Assembly: GCA_032433765.1 (NCBI GenBank)
Contig: JAVIAB010000046.1
Span: 60,671,388-60,735,387 of the forward strand
Origin: Megaustenia siamemsis
Taxonomy: Eukaryota > Mollusca > Gastropoda > Stylommatophora > Ariophantidae
DNA: 64,000 nt
Reading direction: 5' to 3'
Shown here: positions 1 to 13,600 of the stretch, piece after piece
How the letters are laid out: every line of letters begins with the position of its first letter
How positions within the stretch are numbered: position 1 is the stretch's first letter
Translations under genes and position numbers: made by a program
The notes under the pieces: generated by a model
Databases searched by the model: none
What the model saw: the letters and a program-made list of their open reading frames with translations, nothing else
Told to the model about the DNA's origin: nothing

Positions 1-3000
1 CACAACTATAGTTCATATCCAACTCTCACACATCATGTTTCTATCCTAAGAGTTGTCTTCAGTCTGAGAACTAACAAACTGACTGCCAGAATCAAGAACA
101 ACTATAGTTCATATCAAACTCTCACACAGCATATTTCTACCCTAAGAGTTGTCTTCAGCCTGACAGCAACAAATTGACTGCCATATATCAAGCACAACTA
201 TAGTTCATATCAAACTCTCACACAGCATGTTTCTACCCTACGAATAGTCTTCAGTCTGAGAGCTAACAAACTGACAGCCATAATCAAGCACAACTATAGT
301 TCATATCAAACTCTCACATAGCATGTTTCTATCCCAAGAGTTGTCTTCAGCCTGAGAGCCATCTGCCAGAATCAAGGACAACAATAGTTTATATCAAACT
401 CTCACACATCATGTTTCTATCCTAAGTGTCGTATGCAGCCTGAGAACTAGCAAACTGACTGCCAGAATCAAATACAACTGTAGTTCATATCAAACTCTCA
501 AACAGTATGTTTCTACCCTAAAATTTGTCTTCAGTCTGAGAGCTAGCAAACTGACTGCCAGAATCAAATACAACTGTAGTTCATATCAAACTCTCAAACA
601 ATATGTTTCTACCCTAAAATTTGTCTTCAGTCTGAGAGCTAACAAACTGACTGCCAGAATGAAGAACAACTATAGTTCAAATCAAACTCTCACACAGCAT
701 GTTTCTATCCTAAGAGTTGTCTTCAGTCTGAGAACTAACAAACTGACTGCCAGAATGAAGAACAACTATAGTTCAAATCAAACTCTCACACATCATGTTT
801 CTATCCTAAGAGTTGTCTTCAGTCTGAGAACTAACAAACTGACTGCCAGAATCAAGAACAACAATAGTTTATATCAAACTCTCACACAGCATGTTTCTAT
901 CCTAAGAGTTGTCTTCAGTCTGAGAGCTAACAAATTGAATGCCAGAATCAAGCACAACAATAGTTTATATCAAACTCTCACACAGCATGTTTCTATCCTA
1001 AGAGTTGTCTTCAGCCTGAGAGCTAACAAACTGACTGCCATAATCAAGCACAACTATAGTTCATATCAAACTCTCACACAGCATGTTTCTATCCTAAGAG
1101 TTGTCTTCAGTCTGAGAGCTAACAAACTGACTGCCAGAATCAAGCACAACTATAGTTCATATCAAACTCTCACACAGCATGTTTCTACCCTAAGAGTTGT
1201 CTTCAGTCTGAGAACTAACAAACTGACTGCCAGAATCAAGCACAACTATAGTTCATATCAAACTCTCACACAGCTTGTTTCTACCATAAGAGTTGTCTTC
1301 AGTCTGAGAACTATCAAACTGACTGCCATAATCAAGCACAACTATAGTATATATCAAACTCTCACACATCATGTTTCTATCCTAAGTGTTGTCTTCAGCT
1401 GAGAACTAGCAAACTGACTGTCAGAATCAAGCACAACTATAGTTCATATCAAACTCTCACACACCATGTTTCTATCCTAAGAGTTGTCTTCAGTCTGAGA
1501 ACTAACAAACTGACTGCCAGAATCAAGCACAACTGTAGTTCATATCAAACTCTCGCATAACATGTTTCTGCCTAAGAGTTGTCTTCAGTCTGAGAACTAA
1601 CAAACTGACTGCCAGAATCAAGCACAACTATAGTTCATATCAAACTCTCACACAGCATGTTTCTACCCTACGAGTTGTCTTCAGTCTGAGAGCTAACAAA
1701 CTGACTGCCAGAATCAAGCACAACTATAGTTCATATCAAACTCTCACATAGCATGTTTCTATCCTAGAGTTGTCTTCAGCCTGAGAGCCAACTGCCAGAA
1801 TCAAGCACAACAATAGTTCATATCAAACTCTCACACAGCATGTTTCTATCCTAAGAGTTGTCTTCAGTCTGAGAACTAACAAACTGACTGCAGAATCAAG
1901 CACAACAACTGTAGTTCATATCAAACTCTCACACAGCATGTTTCTGCCCTATGAGTTGTCTTCAGTCTGAGAACTAACAAACTGACTGCCAGAATCAAGC
2001 ACAACTATAGTTCATATCAAACTCTCACACAGCATGTTTCTACCCTATGAGTTGTCTTCAGTCTGAGAGCTAACAAACTGACTGCCATAATCAAGCACAA
2101 CTATAGTTCATATCAAACTCTCACATAGCATGTTTCTATCCCAAGAGTTGTCTTCAGCCTGAGAGCTAACTGACAGAATCAAGCACAACTATAGTTTATA
2201 TCAAACTCTCACACAGCATGTTTCTATCCTAAGAGTTGTCTTCAGTCTGAGAACTAACAAACTGACTGCCAAATCAAGCACCACAACTGTAGTTCATATC
2301 AAACTCTCGCACAGCATGTTTCTACCCTAAGAGTTGTCTTCAGTCTGAGAACTAACAAACTGACTGCCAGAATCAAGCACAACTATAGTTCATATCAAAC
2401 TCTCACACATCATGTTTCTACTCTATGAGTTGTCTTCAGTCTGAGAGCTAACAAACTGACTGCCAGAATCAAGCACAACTATAGTTCATATCCAACTCTC
2501 ACACAGCTTGTTTCTACCCTAAGAGTTGTCTTCAGTCTGAGAACTAACAAACTGACTGCCAGAATCAAGCACAACTATAGTTCATATCAAACTCTCACAC
2601 AGCATGTTTCTATCCTAAGAGTTGTCTTCAGTCTGAGACCAAACAAATTGACTGCCAGAATCAAGCACAACTATAGTACATATCAAACTCTAACACATCC
2701 TGTTTATGCTCTATGAGTTGTCTTCAGTCTGAGAACTAACAAACTGACTGCCAGAATGAAGAACAACTATAGTTCATATCAAATTCTCACACAGCTTGTT
2801 TATACCATAAGAGTTGTCTTCAGCCAGGGAGCTAACATACTTACTGCCAGAATCAAGCACAACTATAGTTCATATCCAACTCTCACTCATCATGTTTCTA
2901 TCCTAAGAGTTGTCTTCAGTCTGAGAACTAACAAACTGACTACCAGAATCAAGAACAACTATAGTTCATATCAATCTCTCACACAGCATATTTCTACCCT

Positions 3001-3604
3001 AAGAGTTGTCTTCAGCCTGACAGCAACAAATTGACTGCCATAATCAAGCACAACTATAGTTCATATCAAACTCTCACACAGCATGTTTCTACCCTATGAG
3101 TTGTCTTCAGTCTGAGAGCTAACAAACTGACAGCCATAATCAAGCACAACTATAGTTCATATCAAACTCTCACATAGCATGTTTCTATCCCAAGAGTTGT
3201 CTTCAGCCTGAGAGCCATCTGCCAGAATCAAGCACAACAATAGTTTATATCAAACTCTCACACATCATGTTTCTATCCTAAGTGTTGTATGCAGCCTGAG
3301 AACTAGCAAACTGACTGCCAGAATCAAATACAACTGTAGTTCATATCAAACTCTCAAACAGTATGTTTCTACCCTAAAATTTGTCTTCAGTCTGAGAGCT
3401 AGCAAACTGACTGCCAGAATCAAATACAACTGTAGTTCATATCAAACTCTCAAACAGTATGTATCTACCCTAAAATTTGTCTTCAGTCTGAGAGCTAACA
3501 AACTGACTGCCAGAATGAAAAACAACTATAGTTCATATCAAACTCTCACACAGCATGTTTCTATCCCAAGAGTTGTCTTCAGTCTGAGAACTAACAAACT
3601 GACT
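1..3604. repeat. Mixed satellite zone at the left edge
   Basis: Positions 1-660 are matched by 2858-3520 at an offset of about 2,857 bp. Both stretches share the order of rare monomers: the 'gacagcaac' monomer lacking one base, the 'gagagccatctgcc' short monomer, 'gtatgcagcc', and two successive monomers with 'ctcaaacagtatg' and 'cctaaaatttg'. The stretch 659-1402 is the longest run of length-conserved monomers in the window and gives the longest spurious open frame (247 codons). That frame ends where 'cttcagctgag' near 1396 has lost one base. No non-satellite sequence is seen. Confidence 0.8.
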
Positions 3605-6600
3605 GCCTGAATCGAGCACAACTATAGTTCATATCAAACTCTCACACAGCTTGTTTCTACCCTAAGAGTTGTCTTCAGCCTGAGAACTAACAAACTGACT
3701 GCCAGAATCAAGCACAACTATAGTTCATATCCAACTCTCACACAGCTTGTTTCTACCATAAGAGTTGTCTTCAGTCTGAGAACTATCAAACTGACTGCCA
3801 TAATCAAGCACAACTATAGTATATATCAAACTCTCACACATCATATTTCTATCCTAAGTGTTGTATGCAGCCTGAGAACTAGCAAACTGACTGTCAGAAT
3901 CAAATACAACTGTAGTTCATATCAAACTCTCACACACCATGTTTCTATCCTAAGAGTTGTCTTCAGTCTGAGAACTAACAAACTGACTGCCAGAATCAAG
4001 CACCACAACTGTAGTTCATATCAAACTCTCGCATAGCCTGTTTCTACCCTATGAGTTGTCTTCAGTCTGAGAACTAACAAACTGACTGCCAGAATCAAGC
4101 ACAACTATAGTTCATATCAAACTCTCACACAGCTTGTTTATTACCTAAGAGTTGTCTTCAGCCTGGGAGCTAACAAACTTACTGCCAGAATCAAGCACAA
4201 CTATAGTTCATATCCAACTCTCACACAGCTTGTTTCTACCCTAAGAGTTGTCTTCAGTCTGAGAAGTAACAAACTGACTGCCAGAATCAAGGACAACTAT
4301 AGTTCATATCAAACTCTCACACAGCATGTTTCTATCCTAAGAGTTGTCTTCAGTCTGAGAACTAACAAACAAATTGACTGCCAGAATCAAGTACAACTAT
4401 AGTTCATATCAAACTCTCACACAGCATGTTTCTAACCTAAAAGTTGTCTTCAGCCTGAGAGCCATCTGCCAGAATCAAGCACAACAATAGTTCATATCAA
4501 ACTCTCACACAGCATGTTTCTATCCCAAGAGTTGTCTTCAGTCTGAGAACTAACAAACTGACTGCCAGAATCAAGGACAACTATAGTTCATATCAAACTC
4601 TCACACAGCTTGTTTCTACCCTACGAGTTGTCTTCAGTCTGAGAACGAACAAACTGACTGCCAGAATCAAGGACAACTATAGTTCATATCAAACTCTCAC
4701 ACAGCATGTTTCTATCCTAAGAGTTGTCTTCAGTCTGAGAACTAACAAACTGACTGCCAGAATCAAGGACAACTATAGTTCATATCAAACTCTCACACAT
4801 CATGTTTCTACCCTAAGAGTTGTCTTCAGTCTGAGAACTAACAAACAAATTGACTGCCAAAATCAAGTACAACTATAGTTCATATCAAACTCTCACACAG
4901 CATATTTCTACCCTAAGAGTTGTCTTCAGCCTGACAGCAATAAATTGACTGCCATAATCAAGCACAACTATAGTTCATATCAAACTCTCACACAGCATGT
5001 TTCTACCCTACGAGTTGTCTTCAGTCTGAGAACTAACAAACTGACTGCCAGAATCAAGGACAACTATAGTTCATATAAAACTCTCACACAGCTTGTTTCT
5101 ACCCTAAGAGTTGTCTTCAGTCTGAGAACTAACAAACTGACTGCCAGAATCAAGCACAACTATAGTTCATATCAAACTCTCACACAGCTTGTTTCTACCC
5201 TAAGAGTTGCCTTCAGTCTGAGAACTATCAAACTGACTGCCATAATCAAGCGTGACTATAGTATATATCAAACTCTCACACATCATGTTTCTATCCCAAG
5301 AGTTGTCTTCAGCCTGAGAGCTAACAAACTGACTGCCAGAATCAAGCACCACAACTGTAGTTCATATCAAACTCTCGCATAGCATGTTTCTACCCTATGA
5401 GTTGTCTTCAGTCTGAGAACTAACAAACTGACTGCCAGAATCAAGCACAACTATAGTTCATATCAAACTCTCACACATCCTGTTTATGCTCTATGAGTTG
5501 TCATCAGTCTGAGAGCTAACAAACTGACTGCCAGAATGAAGAACAACTATAGTTCATATCAAACTCTCACACAGCTTGTTTATACCCTAAGAGTTGTCTT
5601 CAGCCTGGGAGCTAACAAACTTACTGCCATAATCAAGCACAACTATAGTTCATATCCAACTCTCACACAGCTTGTTTCTACCCTAAGAGTTGTCTTCAGC
5701 CTGAGAGCTAACAAACTGACTGCCAGATTCAAGCACAACTATAGTTCATATCAAACTCTCACATAGCATGTTTTTATTCCAAGAGTTGTCTTCAGCCTGA
5801 GAGCCAACTGCCAGAATCAAGCACAACAATAGTTTATATCAAACTCTCACACAGCTTGTTTCTATCCAAAGAGTTGTCTTCAGTCTGAGAACTAACAAAC
5901 TGACTGCCAGAATCTAGGAAAACTAAAGTTCATATCAAACTCTCACACAGCTTGTTTCTACCCTAAGAGTTGTCTTCAGCCTGGGAGCTAACAAATTGAC
6001 TGCCAGAATCAAGCACAACTATAGTTCATATCCAACTCTCACACAGCTTGTTTCTACCCTAAGAGTTGTCTTCAGTCTGAGAACTAACAAACTGGCTGCC
6101 ATAATCAAGCATGACTATAGTCCATATCAAACTTTCACTCATCATGTTTCTATCCTAAGTGTTGTATGCAGCCTGAGAACTAGCAAACTGACTGCCAGAA
6201 TCAAATACAACTGTAGTTCATATCAAACTCTCACACACCATGTTTCTATCCCAAGAGTTGTCTTCAGTCTGAGAACTAACAAACTGACTGCCAGAATCAA
6301 GCACCACAACTGTAGTTCATATCAAACTCTCGCATAGCATGTTTCTACCCTATGAGTTGTCTTCAGTCTGAGAACTAACAAACTGACTGCCAGAATCAAG
6401 CACAACTATAGTTCATATCAAACTCTCACACATCCTGTTTATGCTCTATGAGTTGTCTTCAGTCTGAGAGCTAACAAACTGACTGCCAGAATGAAGAACA
6501 ACAATAGTTCATATCAAACTCTCACACAGCTTGTTTATACCCTAAGAGTTGTCTTCAGCCTGGGAGCTAACAAACTGACTGCCAGAATCAAGCACAACTA

Positions 6601-6860
6601 TAGTTCATATCAAACTCTCACACATCCTGTTTCTACCCTAAGAGTTGTCTTCAGTCTGAGAACTAACAAACTGACTGCCAGAATCAAGGACAACTATAGT
6701 TCATATCAAACTCACACACAGCATGTTTCTATCCTAAGAGTTGTCTTCAGTCTGAGAGCAAACAAATTGACTGCCAGAATCAAGTACAACTATAGTTCAT
6801 ATCAAACTCTCACATAGCATGTTTCTATCCCAAGAGTTGTCTTCAGCCTGAGAGCCAACT
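3605..6860. repeat. 3.25-kb higher-order repeat, copy 1
   Basis: The block opens with the rare monomer junction 'gcctgaatcgagcac' at 3605, which recurs at 6861 and 11725. Inside, the order of marker monomers is the same in each copy: 'catatttctatcc' with 'gtatgcagcc', then 'aagcgtgactatag', then 'aatctaggaaaac' at 5911, then 'aagcatgactatagtcc', then 'gaatgaagaacaacaatag'. It is directly followed by copy 2, so the pair is a head-to-tail duplication. Confidence 0.88.
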
Positions 6861-9800
6861 GCCTGAATCGAGCACAACTATAGTTCATATCAAACTCTCA
6901 CACAGCTTGTTTCTACCCTAAGAGTTGTCTTAAGCCTGAGAACTAACAAACTGACTGCCAGAATCAAGCACAACTATAGTTCATATCCAACTCTCACACA
7001 GCTTGTTTCTACCATAAGAGTTGTCTTCAGTCTGAGAACTATCAAACTGACTGCCATAATCAAGCACAACTATAGTATATATCAAACTCTCACACATCAT
7101 ATTTCTATCCTAAGTGTTGTATGCAGCCTGAGAACTAGCAAACTGACTGTCAGAATCAAATACAACTGTAGTTCATATCAAACTCTCACACACCATGTTT
7201 CTATCCTAAGAGTTGTCTTCAGTCTGAGAACTAACAAACTGACTGCCAGAATCAAGCATCACAACTGTAGTTCATATCAAACTCTCGCATAGCCTGTTTC
7301 TACCCTATGAGTTGTCTTCAGTCTGAGAACTAACAAACTGACTGCCAGAATCAAGCACAACTATAGTTCATATCAAACTCTCACACAGCTTGTTTATTAC
7401 CTAAGAGTTGTCTTCAGCCTGGAGCTAACAAACTTACTGCCAGAATCAAGCACAACTATAGTTCATATCCAACTCTCACACAGCTTGTTTCTACCCTAAG
7501 AGTTGTCTTCAGTCTGAGAAGTAACAAACTGACTGCCAGAATCAAGGACAACTATAGTTCATATCAAACTCTCACACAGCATGTTTCTATCCTAAGAGTT
7601 GTCTTCAGTCTGAGAACTAACAAACACTGCCAGAATCAAGTACAACTATAGTTCATATCAAACTCTCACACAGCATGTTTCTAACCTAAAGTTGTCTTCA
7701 GCCTGAGAGCTCTGCCAGAATCAAGCACAACATAGTTCATATCAAACTCTCACACAGCATGTTTCTATCCAAGAGTTGTCTTCAGTCTGAGAACTAACAA
7801 ACTGACTGCCAGAATCAAGGACAACTATAGTTCATATCAAACTCTCACACAGCTTGTTTCTACCCTACGAGTTGTCTTCAGTCTGAGAACTAACAAACTG
7901 ACTGCCAGAATCAAGGACAACTATAGTTCATATCAAACTCTCACACAGCATGTTTCTATCCTAAGAGTTGTCTTCAGTCTGAGAACTAACAAACTGACTG
8001 CCAGAATCAAGGACAACTATAGTTCATATCAAACTCTCACACAGCATGTTTCTACCCTAAGAGTTGTCTTCAGTCTGAGAACTAACAAACAAATTGACTG
8101 CCAAATCAAGTACAACTATAGTTCATATCAAACTCTCACACAGCATATTTCTACCCTAAGAGTTGTCTTCAGCCTGACAGCAATAAATTGACTGCCATAA
8201 TCAAGCACAACTATAGTTCATATCAAACTCTCACACAGCATGTTTCTACCCTACGAGTTGTCTTCAGTCTGAGAACTAACAAACTGACTGCCAGAATCAA
8301 GGACAACTATAGTTCATATAAAACTCTCACACAGCTTGTTTCTACCCTAAGAGTTGTCTTCAGTCTGAGAACTAACAAACTGACTGCCAGAATCAAGCAC
8401 AACTATAGTTCATATCAAACTCTCACACAGCTTGTTTCTACCCTAAGAGTTGCCTTCAGTCTGAGAACTATCAAACTGACTGCCATAATCAAGCGTGACT
8501 ATAGTTTATATATCAAACTCTCACACATCATGTTTCTATCCCAAGAGTTGTCTTCAGCCTGAGAGCTAACAAACTGACTGCCAGAATCAAGCACCACAAC
8601 TGTAGTTCATATCAAACTCTCGCATAGCATGTTTCTACCCTATGAGTTGTCTTCAGTCTGAGAACTAACAAACTGACTGCCAGAATCAAGCACAACTATA
8701 GTTCATATCAAACTCACACATCCTGTTTATGCTCTATGAGTTGTCATCAGTCTGAGAGCTAACAAACTGACTGCCAGAATGAAGAACAACTATAGTTCAT
8801 ATCAAACTCTCACACAGCTTGTTTATACCCTAAGAGTTGTCTTCAGCCTGGGAGCTAACAAACTTACTGCCATAATCAAGCACAACTATAGTTCATATCC
8901 AACTCTCACACAGCTTGTTTCTACCCTAAGAGTTGTCTTCAGCCTGAGAGCTAACAAACTGACTGCCAGATTCAAGCACAACTATAGTTCATATCAAACT
9001 CTCACATAGCATGTTTTTATTCCAAGAGTTGTCTTCAGCCTGAGAGCCAACTGCCAGAATCAAGCACAACAATAGTTTATATCAAACTCTCACACAGCTT
9101 GTTTCTATCCAAAGAGTTGTCTTCAGTCTGAGAACTAACAAACTGACTGCCAGAATCTAGGAAAACTAAAGTTCATATCAAACTCTCACACAGCTTGTTT
9201 CTACCCTAAGAGTTGTCTTCAGCCTGGGAGCTAACAAATTGACTGCCAGAATCAAGCACAACTATAGTTCATATCCAACTCTCACACAGCTTGTTTCTAC
9301 CCTAAGAGTTGTCTTCAGTCTGAGAACTAACAAACTGGCTGCCATAATCAAGCATGACTATAGTCCATATCAAACTTTCACTCATCATGTTTCTATCCTA
9401 AGTGTTGTATGCAGCCTGAGAACTAGCAAACTGACTGCCAGAATCAAATACAACTGTAGTTCATATCAAACTCTCACACACCATGTTTCTATCCCAAGAG
9501 TTGTCTTCAGTCTGAGAACTAACAAACTGACTGCCAGAATCAAGCACCACAACTGTAGTTCATATCAAACTCTCGCATAGCATGTTTCTACCCTATGAGT
9601 TGTCTTCAGTCTGAGAACTAACAAACTGACTGCCAGAATCAAGCACAACTATAGTTCATATCAAACTCTCACACATCCTGTTTATGCTCTATGAGTTGTC
9701 TTCAGTCTGAGAGCTAACAAACTGACTGCCAGAATGAAGAACAACAATAGTTCATATCAAACTCTCACACAGCTTGTTTATACCCTAAGAGTTGTCTTCA

Positions 9801-10103
9801 GCCTGGGAGCTAACAAACTGACTGCCAGAATCAAGCACAACTATAGTTCATATCAAACTCTCACACATCCTGTTTCTACCCTAAGAGTTGTCTTCAGTCT
9901 GAGAACTAACAAACTGACTGCCAGAATCAAGGACAACTATAGTTCATATCAAACTCACACACAGCATGTTTCTATCCTAAGAGTTGTCTTCAGTCTGAGA
10001 GCAAACAAATTGACTGCCAGAATCAAGTACAACTATAGTTCATATCAAACTCTCACATAGCATGTTTCTATCCCAAGAGTTGTCTTCAGCCTGAGAGCCA
10101 ACT
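6861..10103. repeat. 3.25-kb higher-order repeat, copy 2
   Basis: This copy repeats copy 1 at an offset of 3,256 bp at its left end, falling to 3,243 bp after about 7,750. The change comes from several small deletions between 7,400 and 8,110, for example 'ggagctaac' for 'gggagctaac' near 7418 and 'aacaaacactgcc' near 7620. From about 8,780 to 10,060 the two copies look identical apart from occasional bases. High identity over kilobases implies a recent duplication compared with monomer-to-monomer divergence. Confidence 0.88.
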
Positions 10104-10679
10104 GCCAGAATCAAGCACAACAATAGTTTATATCAAACTCTCACACAGCATGTTTCTATCCTAAGAGTTGTCTTCAGTCTGAGAACTAACAAACTGACTG
10201 CCAGAATCAAGCACCACAACTGTAGTTCATATCAAACTCTCGCATAACATGTTTCTGCCCTATGAGTTGTCTTCAGTCTGAGAACTAACAAACTGACTGC
10301 CAGAATCAAGCACAACTATAGTTCATATCAAACTCTCACACAGCATGCTTCTACCCTACGAGTTGTCTTCAGTCTGAGAGCTAACAAACTGACAGCCATA
10401 ATCAAGCACAACTATAGTTCATATCAAACTCTCACATAGCATGTTTCTATCCCAAGAGTTGTCTTCAGCCTGAGAGCCAACTGCCAGAATCAAGCACAAC
10501 AATAGTTTATATCAAACTCTCACACAGCATGTTTCTATCCTAAGAGTTGTCTTCAGTCTGAGAACTAACAAACTGACTGCCAGAATCAAGCACCACAACT
10601 GTAGTTCATATCAAACTCTCGCATAGCATGTTTCTACCCTATGAGTTGTCTTCAGTCTGAGAACTAACAAACTGACTGC

Positions 10680-13600
10680 CAGAATCAAGCACAACTATAG
10701 TTCATATCAAACTCTCACACATCCTGTTTATGCTCTATGAGTTGTCATCAGTCTGAGAGCTAACAAACTGACTGCCATAATCAAGCACAACTATAGTTCA
10801 TATCCAACTCTCACACAGCTTGTTTCTACCCTAAGAGTTGTCTTCAGTCTGAGAACTAACAAACTGACTGCCAGAATCAAGGACAACTATAGTTCATATC
10901 AAACTCTCACACAGCATGTTTCTATCCTAAGAGTTGTCTTCAGTCTGAGAGCAAACAAATTGACTGCCAGAATCAAGCACAACTATAGTACATATCAAAC
11001 TCTCACACAGCTGTTTCTATGCCTATGAGTTGTCTTCAGTCTGAGAACTAACAAACTGACTGCCAGAATGAAGAACAACTATAGTTCATATCAAATTCTC
11101 ACACAGCTTGTTTATACCATAAGAGTTGTCTTCAGCCAGGGAGCTAACATACTTACTGCCAGAATCAAGCACAACTATAGTTCATATCCAACTCTCACTC
11201 ATCATGTTTCTATCCTAAGAGTTGTCTTCAGTCTGAGAGCTAACAAACTGACAGCCATAATCAAGCACAACTATAGTTCATATCAAACTCTCACATAGCA
11301 TGTTTCTATCCCAAGAGTTGTCTTCAGCCTGAGAGCCATCTGCCAGAATCAAGCACAACAATAGTTTATATCAAACTCTCACACATCATGTTTCTATCCT
11401 AAGTGTTGTATGCAGCCTGAGAACTAGCAAACTGACTGCCAGAATCAAATACAACTGTAGTTCATATCAAACTCTCAAACAGTATGTTTCTACCCTAAAA
11501 TTGTCTTCAGTCTGAGAGCTAGCAAACTGACTGCCAGAATCAAATACAACTGTAGTTCATATCAAACTCTCAAACAGTATGTATCTACCCTAAAATTTGT
11601 CTTCAGTCTGAGAGCTAACAAACTGACTGCCAGAATGAAAAACAACTATAGTTCATATCAAACTCTCACACAGCATGTTTCTATCCCAAGAGTTGTCTTC
11701 AGTCTGAGAACTAACAAACTGACTGCCTGAATCGAGCACAACTATAGTTCATATCAAACTCTCACACAGCTTGTTTCTACCCTAAGAGTTGTCTTCAGCC
11801 TGAGAACTAACAAACTGACTGCCAGAATCAAGCACAACTATAGTTCATATCCAACTCTCACACAGCTTGTTTCTACCATAAGAGTTGTCTTCAGTCTGAG
11901 AACTATCAAACTGACTGCCATAATCAAGCACAACTATAGTATATATCAAACTCTCACACATCATATTTCTATCCTAAGTGTTGTATGCAGCCTGAGAACT
12001 AGCAAACTGACTGTCAGAATCAAATACAACTGTAGTTCATATCAAACTCTCACACACCATGTTTCTATCCTAAGAGTTGTCTTCAGTCTGAGAACTAACA
12101 AACTGACTGCCAGAATCAAGCACCACAACTGTAGTTCATATCAAACTCTCGCATAGCCTGTTTCTACCCTATGAGTTGTCTTCAGTCTGAGAACTAACAA
12201 ACTGACTGCCAGAATCAAGCACAACTATAGTTCATATCAAACTCTCACACAGCTTGTTTATTACCTAAGAGTTGTCTTCAGCCTGGAGCTAACAAACTTA
12301 CTGCCAGAATCAAGCACAACTATAGTTCATATCCAACTCTCACACAGCTTGTTTCTACCCTAAGAGTTGTCTTCAGTCTGAGAAGTAACAAACTGACTGC
12401 CAGAATCAAGGAAAACTATAGTTCATATCAAACTCTCACACAGCATGTTTCTATCCCAAGAGTTGTCTTCAGTCTGAGAACTAACAAACTGACTGCCAGA
12501 ATCAAGGACAACTATAGTTCATATCAAACTCTCACACAGCTTGTTTCTACCCTACGAGTTGTCTTCAGTCTGAGAACGAACAAACTGACTGCCAGAATCA
12601 AGGACAACTATAGTTCATATCAAACTCTCACACAGCATGTTTCTATCCTAAGAGTTGTCTTCAGTCTGAGAACTAACAAACTGACTGCCAGAATCAAGGA
12701 CAACTATAGTTCATATCAAACTCTCACACAGCATGTTTCTACCCTAAGAGTTGTCTTCAGTCTGAGAACTAACAAACAAATTGACTGCCAAAATCAAGTA
12801 CAACTATAGTTCATATCAAACTCTCACACAGCATATTTCTACCCTAAGAGTTGTCTTCAGCCTGACAGCAATAAATTGACTGCCATAATCAAGCACAACT
12901 ATAGTTCATATCAAACTCTCACACAGCATGTTTCTACCCTACGAGTTGTCTTCAGTCTGAGAACTAACAAACTGACTGCCAGAATCAAGGACAACTATAG
13001 TTCATATAAAACTCTCACACAGCTTGTTTCTACCCTAAGAGTTGTCTTCAGTCTGAGAACTAACAAACTGACTGCCAGAATCAAGCACAACTATAGTTCA
13101 TATCAAACTCTCACACAGCTTGTTTCTACCCTAAGAGTTGCCTTCAGTCTGAGAACTATCAAACTGACTGCCATAATCAAGCGTGACTATAGTATATATC
13201 AAACTCTCACACATCATGTTTCTATCCCAAGAGTTGTCTTCAGCCTGAGAGCTAACAAACTGACTGCCAGAATCAAGCACCACAACTGTAGTTCATATCA
13301 AACTCTCGCATAGCATGTTTCTACCCTATGAGTTGTCTTCAGTCTGAGAACTAACAAACTGACTGCCAGAATCAAGCACAACTATAGTTCATATCAAACT
13401 CTCACACATCCTGTTTATGCTCTATGAGTTGTCATCAGTCTGAGAGCTAACAAACTGACTGCCAGAATGAAGAACAACTATAGTTCATATCAAACTCTCA
13501 CACAGCTTGTTTATACCCTAAGAGTTGTCTTCAGCCTGGGAGCTAAAAAACTTACTGCCATAATCAAGCACAACTATAGTTCATATCCAACTCTCACACA

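Noticed and set aside
659..1402. 247-codon open frame made of a 32-residue repeat, and about fifty shorter ones of the same kind through the window
   Set aside because: They lie in the one stop-free frame of the satellite unit. They start at chance ATG or TTG variants, stop at monomer indels, and show no non-repeat domain, ordinary start context or common boundaries. I call none of them a gene.
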